Assembly: GCA_900553935.1 (NCBI GenBank)
Contig: USFK01000096.1
Span: 1 to 6,044, forward strand
DNA length: 6,044 nt
Reading direction: 5' to 3'
Source: an uncultured Collinsella sp.
Lineage (GTDB): Bacteria; Actinomycetota; Coriobacteriia; Coriobacteriales; Coriobacteriaceae
The notes beneath the pieces were generated by a model, which had not been told where the DNA came from, ran no database searches, and saw only the letters and a program-made list of their open reading frames with translations. Numbering within the stretch: the stretch's first letter is position 1; each line of letters starts with the position of its first letter. The position numbers were made by a program, and so were the translations under genes. Shown here one piece after another: positions 1 through 4,926 of this stretch.

Positions 1-284
1 CCATCTCGTGCGTGGTCACCAACGCACGCCTCACCAAGCCGCAGGCCACGAAGGTGGCGCAGATGGCGGCAGACGCCTACGCCCATGCCATCAGGCCCAC
101 CCACACGACCAACGACGGCGACACCATCTACACCCTCGCCAGCGGCAAACTGGGCGCCCAGGCAAACGCCGCCGTTCCCCTAGACCTGCTGGGCATGCTC
201 GCCGTAAGGGCTTTGCAAACCGCCATCGTAAACGGAGCCAAAACCGCCAAAACCTCCCACGGCATCCCCGGCGCCGCGAAGTAA
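1..284 (+). CDS. P1/DmpA-family peptidase (L-aminopeptidase/D-esterase type), 3' end only
   Basis: The gene enters from the left edge; the reading frame begins at base 3 and ends at TAA 282-284, giving about 93 C-terminal residues. Recognition rests on the family's C-terminal pattern: VVTNARLTKPQATKVAQMA, then a segment with AIRP-H and DGDTIYTLASG, then a last helix rich in Ala and Leu. Known family members are N-terminal-nucleophile hydrolases that cleave themselves before a serine and remove N-terminal residues from peptides, amides or esters. That self-cleavage site lies upstream of this window, so activity cannot be judged. GTG at 12 would be only an internal codon. A strong hairpin follows 59 bases after the stop, so the gene is probably last in its transcript. 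Family assignment is fairly sure; substrate is unknown. Confidence 0.82.
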   Translation, partial: ISCVVTNARLTKPQATKVAQMAADAYAHAIRPTHTTNDGDTIYTLASGKLGAQANAAVPLDLLGMLAVRALQTAIVNGAKTAKTSHGIPGAAK

Positions 285-342
285 TCTCACTCGTCCGTCG
301 GTCGGAGGCGGGCGGGCATTACGTTTGCTGCTCTACAGTCCC

Positions 343-381
343 ATGCAAGACGAAGGCCACATTAAGTGGCCTTCTTTGCAT
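343..381 (+). terminator. Hairpin terminator after the peptidase gene
   Basis: GAAGGCCAC (352-360) pairs perfectly with GTGGCCTTC (366-374) around the loop ATTAA. A second block, ATGCAA (343-348) with TTGCAT (376-381), extends the stem beyond a small bulge. Only a short T-rich stretch (TTCTTT) lies at the 3' side. It sits 59 bases after the peptidase stop, where a Rho-independent terminator is expected. Confidence 0.75.
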
Positions 382-416
382 GCGGAACTCGCGACAAACA
401 CAACCAAGCCCCACCG

Positions 417-501
417 GGCAACCTGCTCAACCAGATCTTTTTCAGCCCAGGCCCCTGTGTACCGCGCGTCCAAGATCTTCAAATTCAGCTGTCTGACATA
501 A
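417..501 (+). pseudogene. Relic of a glycosyltransferase 3' end
   Basis: In one plus-strand frame, bases 457-501 read VYRASKIFKFSCLT followed by TAA. The intact glycosyltransferase on the opposite strand ends LYRLASKIFKFN-stop. At DNA level, 16 bases (472-487) are the exact reverse complement of 654-669 at the end of that gene. Upstream, from about 417, another frame reads GNLLNQIFF, which could be further degraded coding sequence in a shifted frame; that part is speculative. The simplest reading is the decayed tail of a second, convergent glycosyltransferase gene, or an inverted duplicate of the neighbour's 3' end. It has no start codon or ribosome binding site and is not expected to make protein. 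Confidence 0.45.
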
Positions 502-517
502 AGCGAGACATAGCAGA

Positions 518-626
518 GGACCCCTGGTCCTTAACTTGATACGAGTTCCGCACGCAAAGGAGGCGCCAGTGGCGCCTCCGTCTTGCGCAGGACTGTCCGA
601 AGTAGCAAGTTAAGGACCAGGGGTCC
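518..626. repeat. Nested inverted repeat with 21-bp perfect outer arms
   Basis: Bases 518-538 and 606-626 are perfect reverse complements. Each arm contains its own small palindrome (GGACC-CCT-GGTCC). Inside, GGAGGCGCC (559-567) and GGCGCCTCC (571-579) form a hairpin with loop AGT, and CGCAA (553-557) with TTGCG (583-587) extends it after a small bulge. The whole 109 bases could fold into one long interrupted stem. It lies between a plus-strand relic and the minus-strand glycosyltransferase stop, so it could serve as a bidirectional terminator. Size and symmetry would also fit a MITE-like or REP/BIME-like element, but no target-site duplication was recognised. Confidence 0.8.
559..579 (-). 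terminator. Inner hairpin, probable terminator of the glf-glycosyltransferase operon
   Basis: A perfect 9-bp GC-rich stem with a 3-base loop lies about 70 bases past the glycosyltransferase stop. Read on the minus strand it is followed by TTTGCG, a short T run, so it suits termination of the minus-strand operon better than plus-strand transcription. The outer 21-bp arms could strengthen the structure. Confidence 0.5.
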
Positions 627-648
627 CCGTTACCCGAGCGTTTCTGTA

Positions 649-1680
649 CTAGTTGAATTTGAAGATCTTTGAGGCAAGACGGTATAGGCCGAGTGTGGTT
701 TTGTCTCCGGCACGACCGCGGAGGTTAGTGAAGAACCCGACCACACCGTAACGTGCACGACGATACATACGCTCGTCATAGGCCTTCAAATCATTCCACA
801 GCGTCTTCAGACGCTCATCGGCACAATCCTCGTCGGAAAGCTTGGTGAGCACCGAGCAGATCGCCATCATCATGGTGAAGTAGCCCATCATGTACGAACG
901 CAGACGCGACGACTCGACATCGCTGTACAGGTGGTACGACTCCATCATGATACGCGTAACACGGAACTGCTGGTCCAGACGCTTGACCATCGTGGCCTCG
1001 TTGACACTCTGGCCCTCGCGACCGATAAAGTAGCGATAGAGGTCGATGTCGGCGTAGTACATGGTCTTGCAACGCGGCAGCGGCACGTAGGCGTAGATGT
1101 TGTCCACATAGAACGTGTGCGGCGGCATGGGCAGGTTGGACTCGCGCAGCACATCCGTGCGATAGCACAGGCTGTGCATGAGCAGATTCTGGTCCAAACG
1201 GAAATGGCCGATCTGGTCCCAGGTAAAGATCTTTTTTCGAGGCAGGGCAAACTTGTAACCAATGGCCGTATGCGTACCCTCGTAAACCTTCTCGTACACG
1301 TAGTTCGAGATAAACAGGTCAACGCGCTGGTCGCGCTCTTCAAAGCCGCGCAGAATCGACAGCATGGTCGAAAGGGCAGCGCCGTCAAGCCAGTCGTCCG
1401 AGTCGACATCCTTGTAGTAGGTGCCCTGCGCCTCGCGCAGACCCGAAAGGACGGCAATACCGTGGCCGCCATTCTCCTGGTGCACCGCGCGGATGATTCC
1501 AGGATAACGGGCCTCCCACTCGTCGGCCTTGGCGGCCGTCTCATCCTTGGAGCCGTCGTCCACCACGATAATCTCGATATCGGTGGCATAATTGCTCCCC
1601 TCCAAGATGGAGGTGATGCAATGGTCCATGTCCTTAGCGGCGTTATACGAGGGAATACCGAATGTTATGACTTTATGCAT
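649..1680 (-). CDS. Family 2 glycosyltransferase, possible galactofuranosyltransferase
   Basis: The 343-residue protein begins MHKVITFGIPSYNA, the usual first strand of a GT-A fold glycosyltransferase. VVDDGS (residues 39-44) is the nucleotide-sugar binding motif and the DVDSDDW segment (about 91-97) carries the metal-binding DxD-type motif. HTFYVDN fits the region of the catalytic base, and GREGQSVN is the conserved post-catalytic loop typical of this bacterial subgroup. No membrane segment is obvious, so a cytoplasmic or membrane-associated enzyme is likely. The chosen ATG (1680) overlaps the glf stop as ATGCATAA, indicating translational coupling; an ATG at 1698 would add six residues but has no better ribosome binding site. 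Co-transcription with glf suggests it uses UDP-galactofuranose or builds a glycan containing it. That substrate is inferred from context only. Confidence 0.87.
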   Translation of the reverse strand: MHKVITFGIPSYNAAKDMDHCITSILEGSNYATDIEIIVVDDGSKDETAAKADEWEARYPGIIRAVHQENGGHGIAVLSGLREAQGTYYKDVDSDDWLDGAALSTMLSILRGFEERDQRVDLFISNYVYEKVYEGTHTAIGYKFALPRKKIFTWDQIGHFRLDQNLLMHSLCYRTDVLRESNLPMPPHTFYVDNIYAYVPLPRCKTMYYADIDLYRYFIGREGQSVNEATMVKRLDQQFRVTRIMMESYHLYSDVESSRLRSYMMGYFTMMMAICSVLTKLSDEDCADERLKTLWNDLKAYDERMYRRARYGVVGFFTNLRGRAGDKTTLGLYRLASKIFKFN

Positions 1681-2875
1681 GGCAGGCGATAATCTCATCC
1701 GAAAGATCGAGGGCGGAATTGGTCACGGCATCCATATCGTAGTAACGATACTCGGCCAGACGACCCACCGGGTGGAAGTTTGTCAGGTTCTGGACGCGCT
1801 CAAGATAGCGCTCATAGAGCTCACGGTTCTCGGGCTCAAGAATGGCGTAATACGGCGTCTCGCCCGAGCCGGGCGTATAGGCCTTGGAGTACTCCTTCAT
1901 GATGGTGGTCTTGCCGGGCAGGACCTGACCAGTCATGTTCTTGAACTCGGTAATGCGCGTGTAGTCCTCGCTCGTGGTGTAGTTGACGGTGCCCACGGGC
2001 TGGAACTGATCCATATCGAGCGTCTCGAACTTCATGTCGAGCGTACGGTACGGAAGAGCGCCCAGGTCGAGGTTGAACAGCTCATCGAGCGGACCGGTAT
2101 AAACGATCTCGCCGCCGTAGACCTTGCCACCGATCTTGACGGTGGTCTCGTCGATCTCAAAGAGATCGCGGGCGTCCACGTCGCAGAACACGTCGATCAG
2201 GTCGTGGTCGAGCATATGCTCGAACAACGCCGTGTAGCCGTCCTGCGGCATACCCTGGAAGGGAGCCTGCGGGAAGTAGCGGTCATCATCGCCCACAAAG
2301 ATGGGAACGCGGCCGGTGATCGAGGGGTCGATCTGATCGGGCGTCTGGCCCCACTGCTTCATGGTGTAATGCAAAAAGACGTTCTCGTAGACGTAATCGG
2401 CGACCTCGGCCAAGTCGGGGTCGTTCTTCTTACGCAGCTCCATAATGGGCACCTTGACATCCTTGCCAAAGGTCTCCACGAGCTTCTGATACAGCTCCTC
2501 GCCGCGCTCATCACCAAAGGCGAGCTTGAGACTCGCATGGTTGAAGGGCACGGGCATAAGGGTACCGTTGATGTTGGCGAGCACCTTGTGCTGATAATCC
2601 GTCCACTTGGTAAAGCGCGACAGGAAATTGTGCACGCGCTCGTTAAAGGTGTGATAGATATGCGGACCGTACTCGTGGATCAGGATTCCGGCCTCGTCAG
2701 TGCAGTCATAGGCATTGCCCGCAATGTGGCTACGGCGCTCCAAAACGGCAACACGATAGCCGATAGTCTCGGCAAGACGGCGGGCGCAAACGGCACCGGC
2801 ATATCCAGCACCGACGACAATCATGTCGTACGCGCCGGCGTTAAAGCCTTCAGGCAGGCCTGAGGTAATCTGCAT
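1673..2875 (-). CDS. glf: UDP-galactopyranose mutase
   Basis: This 400-residue flavoenzyme interconverts UDP-galactopyranose and UDP-galactofuranose in the cytoplasm, supplying galactofuranose for surface polysaccharide. Visible signatures are the FAD-binding VVGAGYAGAVCARRLAE (20-36), HEYGPHIYHT (67-76), MPVPFN (107-112), YTMKQWG (170-176, Trp175), GRVPIF with DDRYF (188-201), YTGPLDELF (259-267), LPYRTLDM (274-281) and the closing flavin motif GRLAEYRYYDMD (371-382). Length matches the bacterial family (about 370-400). The first 15 residues precede the Rossmann strand and are probably a short extra N-terminus, but the ATG at 2875 is backed by AAGGAG five bases upstream. The stop overlaps the glycosyltransferase start. 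It diverges from pta, and its leader contains two hairpins that may control it. Function is confidently assigned. Confidence 0.96.
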   Translation of the reverse strand: MQITSGLPEGFNAGAYDMIVVGAGYAGAVCARRLAETIGYRVAVLERRSHIAGNAYDCTDEAGILIHEYGPHIYHTFNERVHNFLSRFTKWTDYQHKVLANINGTLMPVPFNHASLKLAFGDERGEELYQKLVETFGKDVKVPIMELRKKNDPDLAEVADYVYENVFLHYTMKQWGQTPDQIDPSITGRVPIFVGDDDRYFPQAPFQGMPQDGYTALFEHMLDHDLIDVFCDVDARDLFEIDETTVKIGGKVYGGEIVYTGPLDELFNLDLGALPYRTLDMKFETLDMDQFQPVGTVNYTTSEDYTRITEFKNMTGQVLPGKTTIMKEYSKAYTPGSGETPYYAILEPENRELYERYLERVQNLTNFHPVGRLAEYRYYDMDAVTNSALDLSDEIIACHA

Positions 2876-2880
2876 CGATA

Positions 2881-2886
2881 CTCCTT
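2881..2886 (-). promoter_or_regulatory. Ribosome binding site of glf
   Basis: AAGGAG on the minus strand, five bases before ATG 2875-2873. It fixes the start of glf despite the unusually long lead before the FAD motif. Confidence 0.85.
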
Positions 2887-2889
2887 GTC

Positions 2890-2919
2890 AAAAGCCACGG
2901 GCTCGTTAGCTGGGCTTTT
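2890..2919 (-). promoter_or_regulatory. Terminator-like hairpin in the glf leader
   Basis: AAAAGCC (minus strand 2919-2913) pairs with GGCTTTT (2896-2890), and an inner GCT/AGC pair with an AACG loop tightens it. The stem ends in TTTT three bases before the AAGGAG ribosome binding site. That places a terminator- or sequestration-like structure exactly where an attenuator would act. The T run is short, and regulation is inferred from position only. Confidence 0.4.
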
Positions 2920-2937
2920 CTCGAACATTCTTCGAGA
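2919..2937 (-). promoter_or_regulatory. Second hairpin in the glf leader
   Basis: TCTCGAA and TTCGAGA form a perfect 7-bp stem around a 5-base loop, immediately upstream of the terminator-like hairpin and sharing its border base 2919. It falls about 10 bases after the predicted transcription start of glf. It may stabilise the messenger or take part in alternative folding. Confidence 0.4.
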
Positions 2938-2953
2938 CATATTTATCAGAGCG

Positions 2954-2959
2954 ATTATA
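2954..2959 (-). promoter_or_regulatory. -10 box of the glf promoter
   Basis: A perfect TATAAT on the minus strand (ATTATA on the plus strand), placing the start of transcription near 2947 and giving a leader of about 72 bases. No good TTGACA is found 16-19 bases upstream; the 17-base position reads CTCATT and overlaps the -10 box of the divergent promoter. Confidence 0.55.
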
Positions 2960-2973
2960 GCGCTAATGCGTCC

Positions 2974-2979
2974 TATAAT
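2974..2979 (+). promoter_or_regulatory. -10 box of the pta promoter
   Basis: A perfect TATAAT on the plus strand, placing the start of transcription near 2986 and giving a leader of about 120 bases for pta. The -35 position (about 2951-2956, GCGATT) is poor and overlaps the -10 box of the divergent glf promoter. The two boxes are separated by 14 bp containing much of the palindrome TAGCGCTA (2958-2965). Confidence 0.55.
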
Positions 2980-3034
2980 GAGCTTGCCACACAAGGAAAG
3001 CTCAAGCACAGCGGCGAACATAATTGAAAGGTAG

Positions 3035-3057
3035 ACCCGCTAGCAGCGGGTTTATTC
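3035..3057 (+). terminator. Terminator-like hairpin in the pta leader
   Basis: ACCCGCT (3035-3041) pairs perfectly with AGCGGGT (3045-3051) around the loop AGC, then TTTATTC follows. It lies about 50 bases downstream of the predicted pta start site and 50 bases before the gene. It could be an attenuator, a 5'-stabilising stem, or the end of a short leader RNA. The T tract is imperfect. Confidence 0.4.
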
Positions 3058-3096
3058 GTGAACAGCCGGGCGCCTGGAGCTTAGCGAAACGCTTGT

Positions 3097-3102
3097 AAGG
3101 AG
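3097..3102 (+). promoter_or_regulatory. Ribosome binding site of pta
   Basis: AAGGAG four bases before ATG 3107-3109; it supports this start. Confidence 0.85.
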
Positions 3103-3106
3103 TAAC

Positions 3107-4087
3107 ATGAGCGATTTCCTAAACCGTATGAAGTCTGCCGCCAAGGCCGACCTTAAGACCATCGTCCTGCCCGAGGGCGAGGATCCGCGCACCATCGTCG
3201 CGGCCAACAAGATCATCGAGGAAGGCCTGGCCAACATCGTCATCCTGGGCGATCCCAACGAGATCAACGTCCCCGGCGCCACCGTCATCGACCCGCGCAA
3301 TGCCGAGAAGCACGAGGAGTACGCACAGAAGTTTGCCGAGCTCCGCGCCAAGAAGGGCGTTACCATCGAGCAGGCTCGCGCCCAGGTGATGGACGCCACC
3401 TACTTTGGCACCATGATGGTCAAGATGGGCGACGCCGACGGCCTGGTCTCCGGCGCCTGCCACTCCACCGCCGACACCCTGCGCCCCGCGCTTCAGATCC
3501 TCAAGACCGCCCCGGGCACCAAGCTGGTCTCGGCCTTCTTCGTGATGTGCACCGACACCCCGCAGTTCGGCACCGACGGCACGCTGATCTTCGCCGACTG
3601 CGGCCTCAACATCAACCCGTCCTCCGACGAGCTCTCCGAGATCGCCATCGCCTCCGCTCACTCCTGGTCCACCTTCATGGGCAACGTTGAGCCGCACGTG
3701 GCTATGCTCTCCTACTCCACCATGGGCTCCGCCGGCGGCGAGGTCGCCAAGAAGGTCCAAGAGGCCGTGAAGTTCTGCAAGGAGAAGGCTCCCGAGCTCG
3801 CCATCGATGGCGACCTGCAGCTCGACGCCGCTATCGTCCCCACCGTCGCCCAGCTCAAGGCTCCCGGTTCCTCTGTCGCCGGCAAGGCCAACGTGCTCGT
3901 GTTCCCCGACCTCGAGGCCGGCAACATCGGCTACAAGCTGGTCCAGCGCTTCGCCGGTGCCGACGCCTACGGCCCCATCCTGCAGGGCATCGCCAAGCCG
4001 GTCAACGACCTGTCGCGCGGCTGCTCTGCCGACGACATCGTGGGTGTCGTAGCCATCACCGCCGTCCAGGCTCAGATGGCTGAGTAG
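3107..4087 (+). CDS. pta: Phosphate acetyltransferase
   Basis: This 326-residue cytoplasmic enzyme interconverts acetyl-CoA plus phosphate and acetyl phosphate plus CoA, the first step of acetate formation with ATP gain, or of acetate activation in reverse. It opens with the family start MSDFLNRMKSAAK and LPEGEDPRT (21-29). It continues with YFGTMMVKMGDADGLVSGA (99-117), HSTADTLRPALQ (119-130) and ends with the signature GADAYGPILQGIAKPVNDLSRG (284-305). Ser303, Arg304 and Asp310 align by motif with the Ser/Arg/Asp active-site set described for the Methanosarcina enzyme. Length fits the short Pta class that lacks N-terminal regulatory domains. Codons are strongly biased to C-ending forms, consistent with high expression. 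It has its own promoter and a strong terminator; acetate kinase, its usual partner, does not follow. Confidence 0.97.
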   Translation: MSDFLNRMKSAAKADLKTIVLPEGEDPRTIVAANKIIEEGLANIVILGDPNEINVPGATVIDPRNAEKHEEYAQKFAELRAKKGVTIEQARAQVMDATYFGTMMVKMGDADGLVSGACHSTADTLRPALQILKTAPGTKLVSAFFVMCTDTPQFGTDGTLIFADCGLNINPSSDELSEIAIASAHSWSTFMGNVEPHVAMLSYSTMGSAGGEVAKKVQEAVKFCKEKAPELAIDGDLQLDAAIVPTVAQLKAPGSSVAGKANVLVFPDLEAGNIGYKLVQRFAGADAYGPILQGIAKPVNDLSRGCSADDIVGVVAITAVQAQMAE

Positions 4088-4144
4088 CGGACGCACTCGC
4101 CCGAAGGCCGTACGGGCTAACCCCTGAAAACATTCCGCAGACCA

Positions 4145-4191
4145 GAAACGCCCCCGTTCGTAGCTCCGAAGGAGCAGAACGGGGGCGTTTC
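4145..4191. terminator. Strong bidirectional terminator between pta and the metalloregulator
   Basis: Bases 4145-4159 and 4177-4191 are perfect 15-bp reverse complements beginning GAAACGCCCCC and ending GGGGGCGTTTC. The loop contains a further GCTCC-GAA-GGAGC stem. The A-rich 5' side and T-rich 3' side allow termination in both directions. It lies 57 bases after the pta stop and could also stop minus-strand transcripts from the regulator gene. Confidence 0.9.
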
Positions 4192-4368
4192 ATTGGTCGA
4201 GGACGTTTTCAAAACCAAGCCCGGCCCCGGCCTGCGGTGACGTTGCTGACGGTTCTTGGGCATCGCTTGCTGGCGGGGTTCCTTGGCTGAGTTAGACTTG
4301 GTTGGTAGGGCCTCCTGTCCCGGTCGCTGGTTCGCGCTTTGCGCGAACGGCGCGCTACTGGGGGAACG
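4192..4368. other. Intergenic region without recognised gene
   Basis: These 177 bases between the pta terminator and the regulator stop contain a small GTTTT-C-AAAAC palindrome (4205-4215) and an 8-bp hairpin at 4330-4348. No start codon with a plausible ribosome binding site and no recognisable protein was found. The plus-strand open frame 4302-4637 is antisense to the regulator and is not credible. Confidence 0.5.
4330..4348 (-). terminator. Hairpin just past the metalloregulator gene
   Basis: GTTCGCGC (4330-4337) and GCGCGAAC (4341-4348) form a perfect 8-bp stem with a TTT loop (AAA on the minus strand), about 20 bases after the regulator stop. No T run follows on the minus strand, so it may be a Rho-type pause or a REP-like palindrome rather than a true terminator. 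Confidence 0.35.
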
Positions 4369-4758
4369 TTAGTCGGTCATTGTTGGGGCCGATGTGCCGT
4401 CCCGGCCCAGCATTGCCCTTAGCTTCTCAAAGCTTTCCTCGCTCAGGCAGTGCTCCATGTGACACCCCTCTTGCGAGGCAACCTCTTCCGAAACGCCTGC
4501 GTCCTCGAGCAGCCCCACAAAAAAGCAGTGGCGCTCCCACATTTGGCGAGCGACCTCCAGACCACGCTCCGTCAGATGCACATCGCGTTTGCCCATCTCC
4601 ACGTAGCCGTTGTTCTCCAAGGCCGCCATGGCTTTAGAGACGCTTGCCTTGGTTACGCCCAAGTATTCGGCAACGTCAATCGAGCGAACGACGCCCTGGC
4701 GCTCCGAGAGCACATAAATAGATTCGAGATAGTCTTCTCCAGGTTCACGTAGGGCCAT
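4369..4758 (-). CDS. DtxR/MntR-family metal-dependent transcriptional repressor
   Basis: The 129-residue protein has an N-terminal winged helix (about 8-65), with SIDVAEYLGVTKASVSKAM (26-44) as helix-turn-helix and LTERG in the wing. A helical dimerisation and metal-binding domain follows (about 70-117). It lacks the SH3-like third domain of DtxR and IdeR, so in length it resembles MntR. Candidate metal ligands by motif are Asp9, Glu12, His77, Cys99, Glu102 and His103. Asp9/Glu12 match MntR, whereas Cys99 sits where DtxR/IdeR have Cys and Bacillus MntR has Glu. Whether it senses manganese or iron is therefore open, and no gene symbol is given. ATG 4758 has AAAGG six bases upstream. No metal transporter gene is adjacent, so its targets lie elsewhere. 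It is convergent with pta. Confidence 0.9.
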   Translation of the reverse strand: MALREPGEDYLESIYVLSERQGVVRSIDVAEYLGVTKASVSKAMAALENNGYVEMGKRDVHLTERGLEVARQMWERHCFFVGLLEDAGVSEEVASQEGCHMEHCLSEESFEKLRAMLGRDGTSAPTMTD

Positions 4759-4764
4759 GGGCCG

Positions 4765-4769
4765 CCTTT
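4765..4769 (-). promoter_or_regulatory. Ribosome binding site of the metalloregulator
   Basis: AAAGG on the minus strand, six bases before ATG 4758-4756. It is modest but correctly placed and supports the chosen start. Confidence 0.55.
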
Positions 4770-4775
4770 CGCGAT

Positions 4776-4828
4776 GGCTTCTAGTTAGCCTTTGGATACT
4801 TTTACTTGATTTACTTTACCGCAAAAGT
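4776..4828 (-). promoter_or_regulatory. Candidate promoter and operator region of the metalloregulator
   Basis: This A/T-rich stretch is the only promoter-like sequence upstream of the gene. On the minus strand, TTGCGG (4824-4819) is a possible -35, with AAGTAT (4801-4796) 17 bases later as a weak -10. An imperfect dyad, ACTTT-N6-AAAGT (4813-4828), covers the -35. GGCT-N7-AGCC (4776-4790) lies downstream of the -10. Three AAGTA copies (4797-4801, 4803-4807, 4812-4816) fill the spacer. DtxR-family regulators often repress their own genes, but no box matches a known consensus well. Confidence 0.3.
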
Positions 4829-4887
4829 TGCCCATGTCTTACTACGTTGTTTAAAAAGTTAACCGTGTTTCACAAAACGCACGGGAC

Positions 4888-4926
4888 GAAAACAAAACGG
4901 GGACACGCCCCACAAGGAGTGTCCCC
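4888..4926 (-). terminator. Terminator of the ABC-F/HAD transcript
   Basis: On the minus strand GGGGACAC (4926-4919) pairs perfectly with GTGTCCCC (4906-4899), followed by the T-rich tail GTTTTGTTTTCG. It begins 44 bases after the HAD phosphatase stop, exactly where the transcript should end. The 12-base loop is rather long. The hairpin is part of a GGGGAC-type repeat. Confidence 0.75.

Larger units (their letters stand above)
285..648. other. Gene-free interval between the peptidase and the glycosyltransferase
   Basis: This 364-base stretch carries no intact gene. It holds, in order, a hairpin terminator for the peptidase (343-381), a relic resembling a glycosyltransferase 3' end (417-501) and a nested inverted repeat (518-626). 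The open frame at 8-496 on the plus strand is a shadow of the peptidase that runs into non-coding sequence: its translation is Arg/His/Pro-rich without a recognisable domain. Confidence 0.7.

Noticed and set aside
8..496. 162-codon plus-strand frame across the left edge
   Set aside because: It overlaps the true peptidase frame, crosses its terminator, and yields an Arg/His/Pro-rich protein without a domain.
518..626. Inverted repeat as a CRISPR or integron attachment site
   Set aside because: There are only two arms in inverted orientation, no spacer series, and no integrase or cas gene in view.
931..1692. 253-codon plus-strand frame opposite the glycosyltransferase
   Set aside because: Antisense shadow of a clear glycosyltransferase gene, without motifs.
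1696..1698. Upstream ATG as the glycosyltransferase start
   Set aside because: It adds six residues before the conserved first strand, has no better ribosome binding site, and loses the tight stop/start overlap with glf; kept only as an alternative.
1592..2863. 423-codon open frame on the plus strand opposite glf
   Set aside because: It is antisense to a confidently identified gene, has no ribosome binding site, and its Val/Leu/Gly/His-rich translation shows no domain. Long antisense frames are common in GC-rich genes.
2876..2950. Known riboswitch in the glf leader
   Set aside because: The leader is only about 72 bases and shows two simple stems; no recognised riboswitch core was found.
2821..3021. 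66-codon minus-strand frame over the glf start and its promoter
   Set aside because: It covers the divergent promoter and out-of-frame glf sequence and has no credible initiation site.
3119..4096. 325-codon open frame on the minus strand opposite pta
   Set aside because: Its Gly/Val/Asp-rich translation is the mirror of pta codon bias; no recognisable domain or ribosome binding site is present.
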